Origin: Rhodeus uyekii
Taxonomy: Eukaryota; Chordata; Actinopteri; Cypriniformes; Acheilognathidae
NCBI GenBank assembly: GCA_037043235.1
Contig: JAWRVZ010000157.1
Coordinates: 919,001-983,000, forward strand
Direction of reading: 5' to 3'
DNA length: 64,000 nucleotides
Position 1 is the stretch's first letter. Each line of letters opens with the position of its first letter. Shown here one piece after another: positions 13,120-25,100 of this stretch. The position numbers and the translations under genes are program-made. Below the pieces are notes generated by a model. It ran no database searches, was not told where the DNA came from, and was given only the letters and a program-made list of their open reading frames with translations.

Positions 13120-16100
13120 GGAGACACGTACCAGCGTTAACGGCAGGCTGGTCTATCAAAGCGTAGGCAGCAGCTTTCACAAACGCTGACATGAAGCCCA
13201 GTTTGACACCGTGTTTCTTCAGGAACGCATCTTTATATTGTTTCCTCATCTCTGTAATGTTGCTGTCATGGAGGAATAAGGAAGCATGTAAGACCACATT
13301 TGCACCCAAACATTTACAATGAATGAACAGTTACTCAAACATGAAATGCTGAAGCAGTTGTTTAGCAGAATGTTCACGCTGCTATTTTCCATCCAACAAC
13401 AGATTTACACCGTCAAGCTCTGTTAGGTATAATAAAACACTGAGAAACAGACTGAACTAAGATGAATTTCAGAACGTGAGAGCTGTTATGTGACGCTGCT
13501 TCAATCTGCACTGTATAAGAGCTGTCGAAATAAAGCGGCTTCACTCACTGTACGGAAAAAGCTGCATGAAGAATAAAAAACACATTCTGTGAAGCACAGA
13601 ACAAAAGACAAATAGGTTTGAAACACAAATAGCGTACAAATAACAAACGCTTGATTAGAGTTGGGCATGAGTATATATTTGGGTTATGGAGGCATTTTGG
13701 GCGTTTTGGTTAAGACTATGATGTTAAGACTAGCACTTTGGTAATGAAAACGAGGAAAATAAAGAAGAGCACATGCACAGCCATGTTTTAACCAGACGAG
13801 ACGCTTGATCAAAGGCTTCATTTCCACATTAATCAGTTTTTTTTGTGCCATTGCTGCTGGAACATTTGTGATTTTTGATTAATTCGGTTCAGAGTGCAGC
13901 GCTCTCGTGGCGAGACTCCGCCCTCAAGCTCTTCTGATTGGCTGTGATATTTGATCGATTCGGTTCAGAGTGCAGCGCTCCTAAAGCGAGACTCCGCCCT
14001 CAAGCTCTTCTGATTGGCTGTGATATTTGACTGATTCGGTTCAGAGTGCAGCGCTCCTAAAGCGAGACTCCGCCCTCAAGCTCTTCTGATTGGCTGTGAT
14101 ATTTGACTGATTCGGTTCAGAGTGCAGCGCTCCTAAAGCGAGACTCCGCCCTCAAGCTCTTCTGATTGGCTGTGATATTTGACTGATTCGGTTCAGAGTG
14201 CAGCGCTCCTAAAGCGAGACTCCGCCCTCAAGCTCTTCTGATTGGCTGTGATATTTGACCGATTCGGTTCAGAGTGCAGCGCTCCTAAAGCGAGACTCCG
14301 CCCTCAAGCTCTTCTGATTGGCTGTGATATTTGACTGATTCGGTTCAGAGTGCAGCGCTCCTAAAGCGAGACTCCGCCCTCAAGCTCTTCTGATTGGCTG
14401 TGATATTTGACCGATTCGGTTCAGAGTTCGGTTTTTTGTACAACAGTACATTTTTACTAATATAGTTTAAAAGTCTTCACGACATGCATACGCCACAGAA
14501 ATAAGCATCCCTAATTTTGATTTTAAATTCCATGTAATTTAAAAGCACAATCCAATGCAAATAACCCTTCAGCAATGATATGCAAAAAAAAAAAAAGCTG
14601 TTTGCATGGTCCGTGGCATTTAAGGTTAACTTTCCAATCAAGGATGTTGTGTACTGCTGTCTGCTCAGGTTTTGAGTGAAAAGGGCTGAGACTGTAATTC
14701 TCCATTTTCCTGTCTCTAACACCGTTTAGCCTCTCCGGTTTCTCCGCTAACGGAATTAGGATCGTCCCAAGACGCGCGCTCTTAGAGAAAGGAGAGAAGA
14801 CGCGATAAAAATCTTCACTTTCCAAAGCCTTCAAATCTTATTGGCTTGTCATAATAGCCCATAACGTTCCGGGCGCCTCGCACGCTCCCTCTGAAGGCCC
14901 GTCTCAGGGGACGTCCCGGGCAGATGCTCGCAGGCCGCAGACGAGCGCGCTCCTTCGACTCCAGACCGGCAGAGTCTTCCTCCATCCCATCAATGCCAAC
15001 GAGATTAGCGTCAGAACACGAACCCCGAGCAGCTGAAAGGCAATACGGCCATTTGCGCAGGGGAGAAATCCTCAAAGTGTCATCTTCAGGGGTTAGCGAG
15101 GGAGGTTGTGGACATTAACGTTTCCTTGTAAATTAATAAAGCCCATTTTACCCTTCTTATCTTTGTTTTGACCAACATTACGACCAAATATTTACATTCC
15201 GTGCTTTAAGTGGCGATTGGGTTTCAGAGATCTCTTCCTGTAGGCCAGATTCCAATCTATAACCATTTGGACGGGCATTGCGGAGCTTCTAATCAGGTTT
15301 GGGCAATAAGCAAAATTTTCACAGGCCATCGACAGATTTCCTATGTGTCAGTGGTCTGTTCTGCAGAAGTCTGGACACACTGGTCTGAGTGCTTGAAGTC
15401 AGATTTGTACACAAAGTGCGCATACAACGTTAAAAATAACAAACAAGCTTCAACCATCAAACTCTACTCAGACATTCAGACCGTTCTGACTCGGTATGCT
15501 ATTTCTTTTGTACCTGATTGAACTTAGTTTTTGGAAAATGGAAAAACTACAATTAATAAAAATAAAAACAATTCCCATAGACTTTCATTAAGGGGTCAAG
15601 ACTTGCAAACAAACTCACACTGAGTATTTAACCTACATCCAATGACATCTGTCAATCTAAGAAAATGCAGAAAAATGCTAACAATGTGCCAAATTATGCC
15701 AACAATTTGCTAAATCATGTTAGCAACGTCTTAAAACATGCTAGAACTATATTAAATCATACTAAGTACATGCTAGCAATGAGTTAAATCAACATGTTAA
15801 CCGTGTTTAATCATGTTAGAAACACTAACAATTTGCTAAATCATGCCAACAATTTAAAACATATTAATCGCGTTAGCTTAGCAACATGCTTGCAACGTAC
15901 AAAGTCATACAAATAATGTTAAAAAGAAACACTGTAGCAACATGTTAAAACTTGCTAAATTCTTACCAATGTGTTAATTTGTGTTAGCAAGGTGCTACAA
16001 CGTGAACATTTTACTGACGCAGCAAAAAACTCTTTGAACTTTAAGCTTTTCAAACTCACACAAGTCCACTAATAAGTCGACTAAACAACTAATCTCGTGC

Positions 16101-19100
16101 TCTTTTTTTTTTGTTTGGAAATTCAAGCGCTCTCATTTCATTCCCTGACTTCAGAGTGAATCTCTTTTTCTGAAATCCTAATGTGTGAGCACAAACGTTT
16201 GAATGGTGAGGTACTAAAAACACGTTTAAAAGAACCACTGAGATGTAGGCTGATGTTACAGGAACAAACCTCATATCAACTTCATTGAAGGTGGTCAACA
16301 TGGCACAGGTGTTCTGCGCTTCCTTCAGCCGCTGAGCGATGCGAAGTCTCATGCGGTTCATCTTCACCTGCAACAACCACAGAAGAGTGAAGCCTTTCAG
16401 CAGAAAGTACGCTGCTTCCAGCATGTTATGTGATATTCATATGTGAACAATGTTTTTAATGCACCTTTTAATTCGTTATTTCGATTTTTCTTAAGAGCAA
16501 AAGCAGTAATTATATCAGGAGAAAAGAGAGCTGCACTGTGTTTGCCGTGTCTTACCCTGTGCTCGGATCGGGCGGCTTTGGCTCCAGCGTCAGCAGCAGC
16601 AGGAACAGCAGCAGAGGGTTTGATGGCTGAAACTGTCAACAGACACAAGAGAAGAGAGCTTTAGGACGGGTCAGTCCTGTAATGTTCAGTCACAAAAGCA
16701 GGGTATAAAAACTTGAGGATCTTTCAGACCGGCCTGAAAAAAATAACACCATAAGGGGAAAGAAGAGCAAATGTCTATGCCACACGTTTTCAAAACCTGA
16801 GCCATATGCAACCATCAAAAGAGTCATATATGGCTCGCAAGCCATTGGTTCCCGACCCCTGTCATAGACACTCAAAGCGCTTGTATGGAAGGGGGAATCC
16901 ACCTGGATGATGCGACGGCAGCCATATTGCGCCAGAACGCTCAACACACACCAGCTTATTGGTGGAGAGGAGACAGAGTGATGAAGCCAATCAGAGAATG
17001 GGGATGGTTAGGAAGCCATGATGCCAAACTTGGCCAGGATGTCGGGGTTAAACCCCTACTCTTTAATGACCACAGCGAGACAGGAGCTCGGTTTAACGTC
17101 TCATCCGAAGGACGGCATGGCCTTAAGTTTGATCAACTATTAATGCAAGAGTTTTTAAGGAGCTGTGCGAAAATGTGTTCGAGAAAATTGCATTTAAAAC
17201 ACTAAAATAATATTCTAACAAAAAAGACGACATTTTAGTATAACCATATGACATCCCCTTAATAAAAAATATATAATTTAAATCTATGTGCTTGACATTT
17301 TTGGATGTAAAGTCACATGCTGTCAAGGCTACATTGATGTTTATTTTAAGCAGACAAACTGGCTAAACCGACCGTCTGCTAGCTGTCTCACGTCACAGAG
17401 GTCAGATAAATTACAACACATAGAGACTCTTTCACCTAGATATCATCCTATAGAGATTGTGTCTGTTCCCCGAATTAGCAAATACAAAAATCTCTCAATC
17501 GTTTAAGAGTAAAAATTTAATTGATTTACAAACAGCTAAGAACGGATATAACACAAATGAACAAATGATAAAGCTTGGGTTACTGAATATACGATCCCTC
17601 TCCTCAAAAGCACTTATTGTAAATGATATGATTACAGATCATAAACTAGATGTGCTGTGTTTGACAGAAACTTGGCTAAAACCAGACGATTATATCACTT
17701 TAAATGAGTCCACCCCTCAAGATTACTGTTATAAACATGAGCCTCGTCTGAAAGGTAAAGGAGGAGGTGTTGCTGTAATTTATAGTAACACGATCAGTAC
17801 TGCTCAAAGGTCTAATTTGAAATATAATTCTTTTGAAGTGATGGTCCTTAATGTAAAATTATCTAGTGCAAGTAATAATTCCTGTTTAACTTTTGTGCTG
17901 GCTATTCTATACAGGCCACCAGGGCACCATACAGACTTTATCAAAGAATTTGCTGATTTTCTCTCAGGATTAGTAATGTCTGCAGATAAAGTCATAATCG
18001 TCGGTGATTTTAACATCCATGTAGATAATGAAAAAGATGCATTGGGATTGGCATTTAGAGACATTTTAAACTCTATTGGAGTTACACAACATGTATCAGG
18101 ACCAACTCATTCTCGTAATCATACTTTAGATCTAATATTGTCATATGGGATCAATGTTGATACTGTTCAAATTCTGCAGCAGAGCGATGACATCTCCTGG
18201 TTTCTCCCAAGGTTTTTTCTCCATTCTATTCTTCATTCGTTACGTCACCTGCCGGAGTTTTGGTTCCTTGCCGCTGTCGCCTATGGCTTGCTCAGTTGGG
18301 GAAACTTAACACTTAAAATGCATCAATTGTATTGATTCGCCTGCTCTTTTGGGGCTTCTGTTCAGCCAAACAAACTTTGTTTATATTGTTTTTCCTGTAA
18401 AGCTGCTTTGAAACAATCTACATTGTAAAAAGCGCTATATAAATAAAGGTGACTTGACTTTAAACTATAAAAATACATTGTATTGTACATTCAAATGTGT
18501 TTTCTAAAGTCTTTTAGTAATTTCTAATGCATTGCATAATTAATAAATAGTAAAAAACAAACAATCTGTCAGCGTTGCTGCGCATTTTAACATCTGAAGA
18601 AATAAAAACTAAACACTGTATTTCAGGAGTGTGGAATATTGACAAAAAAACTCATCTGGATATTTTCAAAAGTTTTGGTGATAATATTAAGATGACGTTT
18701 TACTGCGTGTGGTTTCGGTCTGTTGTGAAGAGCTGACTCACGTGCTCAGTTCACAGCAGTGACAGAAATTAACTTACTTTAATGGATTTCCAGGGGCATT
18801 CTACCTTTTTTCTAAACTTACATATGAATCACCTTTTATGCCAAAATCTCACATTCAAATTAAATTCAGAAAGATTAACAACACAGTTCAGAGCAGTTAT
18901 CAACCAAATTAAATCATTATCAACCAAATCCATCTTTGCAGCGCAAAGGAGAAAGAAGAGAAATCAGAAATGGCCTTAAATGTATTTGCACTGCATTTAC
19001 AATTACATAATGCTGAGAAATTATTTAAATATGAAATGATTTCTTATTTTTACTTTTAAAAAGGTATCTTAACGAGTCAGTCATTCATTAAACCGATTCA

Positions 19101-22100
19101 TTCAGGAATGAAGCAAGTGACAATCATTATGAAAGAGTCGTTGATTTATTAATCAAATGCATTTGTTCAAAACGAGGATTCATATTCAGTACTTCATTCC
19201 TTCTGTAATTTTCATAGGTGAAGGAAAGACAAAGAATATTGACAATATTGTGTCTGAAATGTAACTCACAATGTGACCTTTTTCTTCATGTAACTGCTGT
19301 ATAAAATAAATTACCGTATTTTCCTGCATTTAACCCGCGGGTTATTTCACATTTTTTACACTTAATATTTCAATATATTTGTTACGTGCCTAAGGACGTA
19401 AGAGTTGGTTTTGCTGTATTTTCTTTGTTCTTCTTTCTTGTGAGGGTTGTTGTCTCTGGCGTTTGAATGAAAGATAAGTCTCTTGAATTTTTGGGGAACA
19501 TGTATCATGCAGTGAAGGCCATGTCCTCAAACTTTAATTATTTACTGCAATAATTGTTAAAATAAACATTACAATATAATTTTATAGTCTGCATGTTGCA
19601 CACATCACTGAAACCAGAAGTCAGGAAAGAGGAGAACACAGTGGGTCAAAATCCAGCTACGAGCAGAAAGTGTGCGCTAACCTGACAAAGAGTCATGTTT
19701 CACTTGTGCCGCAATCATTGCTTTGGAATTCCAAGAAAGAAACAAATGTTAAAGATGTTTTATGCTTTTTGAAACACTTAAGACATGGTTTCACTTCTTT
19801 CCAGGCAGTTGCATCTGAATTTGTGTCAATTTTCACATGCGGGTTCAAGATGAAAGGGAATGTTAATAAAGCGTTTTAATGTTTTTTTTTGAAACACTAA
19901 GACATTTTAACACAAAATCTGTTATAAATGATACATAAAAAAAGGGTCAAAAGCCAGAAGCAGAGAAGTAATTTTCTCTGGCTGTGATTTCAGAGTTTGA
20001 TAAGCACAATAAGCACCAAAAGAACAAAATGTTTTAAACCCACAATGAGGATTGGTTGTTACCAGGGTAAAAGATGGGGACTGACCTGGTTTGGACTGGA
20101 TAGGCTGGGCTGGCACAGGGGGCACAGGGGGCATGCTGGTGGGGATGGGAGCAGCAGCGGTCGCCGCAGGAGGTGGTGGTGGAGGAGCAGCTGCGGCCAC
20201 AGGAGTCTCTGCTGCCGCCGTCGTCTTAGCAGCTCCAGCTGAAACATTTCATTGAGTCAGAGATGAAACCAGTGTGGCAGAGCATCACTCACTCACAACA
20301 ACAACCACTTCCTAGGACAGAAAGACCTGATACTTCATTACACTCACCTAAAGGATTATTAGGAACACACACTAATACTGTGTTTGACCCCCTTTCACTT
20401 TCAGAACTGCCTTAATTCTACGTGGCACTGATTCAACAAAGTGCTGAAAGCATTCTTTAGAAATGTCGTATTGATAGGAGCATCTTGCAGTTGATGGAGA
20501 TTTGTGGGATGCACATCCAGGACACGAAGCTCCTGTTCCTCCACATCAAGAAACCAATTTGAAATGATTCAAGCTTTGTGACATGGTGCATTATCCTGCT
20601 GGAAGCAGCATCAGAGGATGGTACATGGTGGTCATAAAGGGATGGACATGATCAGAAACAATGCTCAGGTAAGCGTGGCATTTAAACGATGCACAATTGG
20701 CACTAAGGGCCTAAAGTGTGCCAAGAAAACATCCCTCACACCATTACACCACCACCACCAGCCTGCACAGTGGTAACAAGGCATGATGTATCCATGTTCT
20801 CATTCTGTTTACGCCAAATTCTGACTCTACCATCTGAATGTCTCAACAGAAATCCAGACTCATCAGATCAGGCAACATTTTTCCAGTCTTCAACTGTGCA
20901 ATTTTGGTGAGCTCCTGCAAATTGTAGCTTCTTTTTCCTATTTGTAGTGGAGATGAGTGGTGCCCGGTGGGGTCTTCTGCTGTTGTAGCTCATCCGCCTC
21001 AAGGTTGTGTGTGTTGTGGCTTCACAAATGCTTTGCTGCAAACCTCGGTTGTAACGAGTGGTTATTTCAGTCAAAGTTGCTCTTCTATCAGCTTGAATCA
21101 GTCGGCCCATGACCTCTGACCTCTAGACTCAACAAGGCATTTTCTCCCACAGGACTGTCGCATACTGGATATTTTTCCCTTTTCACAGCATTCTTTGTAA
21201 AACCTAGAAATGGTTGTGTTTGAAAATCCCAGTAATTGAGCAGATTGTGAAATACTCAGACCGGCTCGTCTGGCACCAACAACCATGCCACACTGAAAAC
21301 TGCTTAAATCACCTTTCTTTCCCATTCTGACATTCAGTTTGGAGTTCAGGAGATTGTCTTGATCAGGACCAACCCCTAAATGCATTGAAGCAACTGCCAT
21401 TTGGTTGATTAGATAATTACATTAATGAGAAATTGAACAGGTGTTCCTAATAATCCTTTAGGTGAGTGTATATTACACACACACTCTGATTTTAAAAGTT
21501 AGTGTACTTGTTTAGAAGTTGAATTAATGTCCATATTGCAGTAATACACAGCAATATAACAAGTTTTGTGGTTCATTAACATCATAGCAATGAAGATATC
21601 AGGCAAGATGATTACAATCATAGGATCCAATATGAGATGTATTAAGTCCAGAAAATTCCTTTTATTATTATTATTATGTGCACAAAAGAAATGTGGCTGA
21701 CCTCCTTTCTTGAGTCTGAACAGAGGAGTTCCTCCTTCCACTTTCCCTCCATCAGGAACCAGCAGCTCCTCGATGACTCCTGCCGCTGGAGAGGGAACCT
21801 GCACCGACGTCTGCACAGCCACAACACACACTTCAACACTTATTTAACTGAACCAAAACTGACTCTTCAAAAGAATACTGTCTTTTCAAAAAGATGCTTT
21901 AGAGCAGAACTGAATTCTGTTCTTTTGGACATACAATTTTAATTTAGTCCATTTTAGTCGACTAAAATGGAGTAATCCATGGGTTTGGTTCAATTGTAAT
22001 GCATCAATTAAGCACTTCTCTAACATTTCCAAACACAAATACTCCTGGATAAAACATGTTAACTTGTTAATATGAACATCATGGTTTGAACATGTATGCA

Positions 22101-25100
22101 TGTGACGAATAACGTTTATAGAAGCAATTCTCAAAAACAAACAAGAACAGTTTTATTTAAGAATATATGCATTCTTTATAACAACATTCTTCCTCTCAAA
22201 CAGAAATATATTAGTATACGGTATATTAAATATAGATTAAGCTTATTAAGACCATTTTGAGTTATTGAGTTAATGTCCAGAACATTGAGTGATTTTCTCG
22301 TCAGTTCTTTGATTAACATGAATGTAGGAATATTAGGCTACTGTCACTTTAAGGCTGAATGTACTGTTACACATCAGATTTTCACGTTCATTGAAGACAT
22401 AAGAGACTGTTTACGTGCATACTCGCCAAAACCACCATTTTCACATAACTGTGTGTGTATTTGTCCGTTCAAACGTGAAGGATCTGCTCTTAGCACGTGT
22501 ACACTGATGTCGATGTGGATTTTTGTGCGCAGAGAAAAGCAGACTGAACTGAGCTTACATATCGTCACGCTTTCTCAGACTGATCCATGCCTACTCTTCT
22601 CTTTCTTCTAGACGCTTACAAGTTTGAGACAAGCAGTAAAAGTGTATGCAGAGACAAATGTCGTTGATGTAAGACCAATAGTTGCAACCCATGGAAATCA
22701 AGTTCAAAGCCTCGGAAAGCAACAGTATTTACTGAAAAAGAGCAATCCCGTGCTTTTTACCTTATCAGTCTCAATTTCACAGACAACCTCATCCTCAGAG
22801 ACGGTGTCTCCAACCGCTAAAAGAGACACAAACAGGGTGAACAAGGTCCAATCAGGGGACCGTCTGTGACACACACCTGATCAACACCTTACCTTTCTCC
22901 CACCTGACGTCTCCCTCTGTGACAGACTCTGCAAACGCTGGGGTTTTTACCGTAATAACTTCATTCCCTGCAATCACACCACATAGAAACGTGTGTTAAC
23001 CAATAGAGCCGTTTCCACACTGAAGACATGACTGCACTGAAAGAAAAGAGATTGTTACACGCAAGATAATAGAGCTAATAATTCAATAAACATCACTAGC
23101 TGACCAGTGTAACGCTGCACTCAAAACAGTTCAGGTTTTGTTTCTAGAATCATAAGCAATGCGATTCCTCAAATTTGAAATATTTATCGGCGTCCAAGTT
23201 AATTAACGTTAAATATTTTATTAACTCAGTTTTTGCGAAGAAAAAGTCCTTGCAAGCAGCTTTCAGCCAAGACACACTAGATAATAATACATTTACCAAT
23301 CTATTTGTAAAAAAAAAAAAAAAAAAAAAAACAACCAAAGGAATAAACAAAAAGGAATCAGCCATGAAGAAGAAAAAAATAATCTGTGCATCCCTAATAA
23401 AAAGGGATTAACATTTTTATAAATTCGTTGACTGTCATTTATTTTCTAGTTGAAAGCCCTGGTTTAAACTGTTGACCGTCTCTAAATGTTACTTTTTGAA
23501 CTGTTTGTCCGAGTATTTTACATTTTTTGAAATGCAATACACAATTTATTACTGTTCACTGAAAATATTTCTTTTTTTTTTTTATTAAAAAAAAAAAAGT
23601 TATTTCAGCAATATAATCAACAGTGACTGTGACCAAAATTATTAATGAGCTCGGGGTCACATTTCAGAGTCCTTGTTACAATTATTATGCATAGATGCGA
23701 CTAAACCTAAACCAAACCCTTTAGTAAGCTAAAGTTACATAAAATTAAACTTCAAGACTTTTGAGGCAAATATTCCCGATCTGCTATTAGTCATGTATAC
23801 ATGTAAAATAAGAATAGAAATCCATGTTCAAATTTACCACACCATATCTTCACTAAAATTAACGATAAGCTGCGGTTTAATACAAAATAACCACCACGGT
23901 TAGATTAAGTAGTTGTCAAAAATACTTTTCCAATATACAGATGTGTAAACAAATTTCCAGCACTTTCCAAAACGTTTTGCATGCATTTATCTATTTAACT
24001 TTGCCAGGCAATTGCCATTTTAAAATTGTGTCTCTTTTCCAGGTCTTTTGTAACCCTAATAATTACACTGTAACAAAGACACCTTAAAATAAAGTGTAAC
24101 CAACCTCAGAAATGGAGACTATAGTGTATCAGTGAAGAATGACCTTGACCTTCAACAGACACGAGTGAAAATTGTCGACAACGCACAAAATTAACAAAAA
24201 TATGAAGGGAATGGAAACAGATCATCGTGAACTTTTGTGAATAAAGCAGCGTTTCCTTCCAATGAGTTCAAGAGAACAAAATCGCCACTTCCTGGGAAAT
24301 TGGCACAAAATATATATGTAATAATATGAAGCATATACGCAATATCACACAAAAACATTAATAAAAATTAATGGCTCCATCGTTAATGAGTTGCGTCTCA
24401 CAGCGACAGACGAAACGCAATAAACCGAGGGATTAAAGCAAATCATTCTGATGACAGACTCAGACGTTTCAGAGCCGTCAAACCAGCATTTGAGACGCTG
24501 TGATGCCATTGGTCCGATGGTTAGTCCAGTTGACCAATCACAGCCTCTGATGAGGCAAAGTCACCAGGGATTGTTGTTCCACATTGAGAGATTTATTCGC
24601 TAAACACGTTTCCATCGTAATTTATGTGCATGTTATTTTTTTTTTAATTCATGTGCATCTTGGCATTTCCATCCAGAGTTTATTTTTATGCAACATCCCA
24701 ACTGTGCACGAACATAGGTGGATAGAAACAGCTAATGATGGTGTGCAACACTTTTTAGCGACTGTAGCCGTACTTAAAAGCAGCGGAGCACGAGCTGATA
24801 CGTACTGTGAGCGGCTGTGGTGTTGAAGTATCTGATTTGATAGACGCTTGACCGGGTCTCGCAGCTCCTAGAAATCAACAGCACAATCCAGTGAGATCTG
24901 CCTTTCCAAATAAATCCTCTGGGATCAGTGAATGTCAGACTTCAGTGATACTTACGGGCTGTTGGAGAAGGTGACGCACTGACTAGCAGAGGATATACCT
25001 GGAGGAAAAAGGAGACACAGGAACATCTAATCATGTTTGTTTGCACTGTCAGAAAAAGAAAGATACAAGACTGTTAAAACAGTACCGTTACACTCATGTC

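Larger units (their letters stand above)
21811..24805. other. dlst introns 4-6, little else
   Basis: Apart from exons 5 and 6, this holds AT-rich intron sequence with A/T homopolymers at about 23310-23330 and 23571-23598. No repeat family, RNA gene or second gene is recognised. Confidence 0.5.

Noticed and set aside
14815..15118. GC-rich open frames on both strands at about 14.8-15.1 kb as an extra dlst exon or gene
   Set aside because: dlst exons 10 and 11 join in phase without it, and no paired acceptor and donor was found.
17457..18335. A 292-aa open frame as a host gene
   Set aside because: Motifs are those of a LINE endonuclease and the end is LINE 3' UTR.
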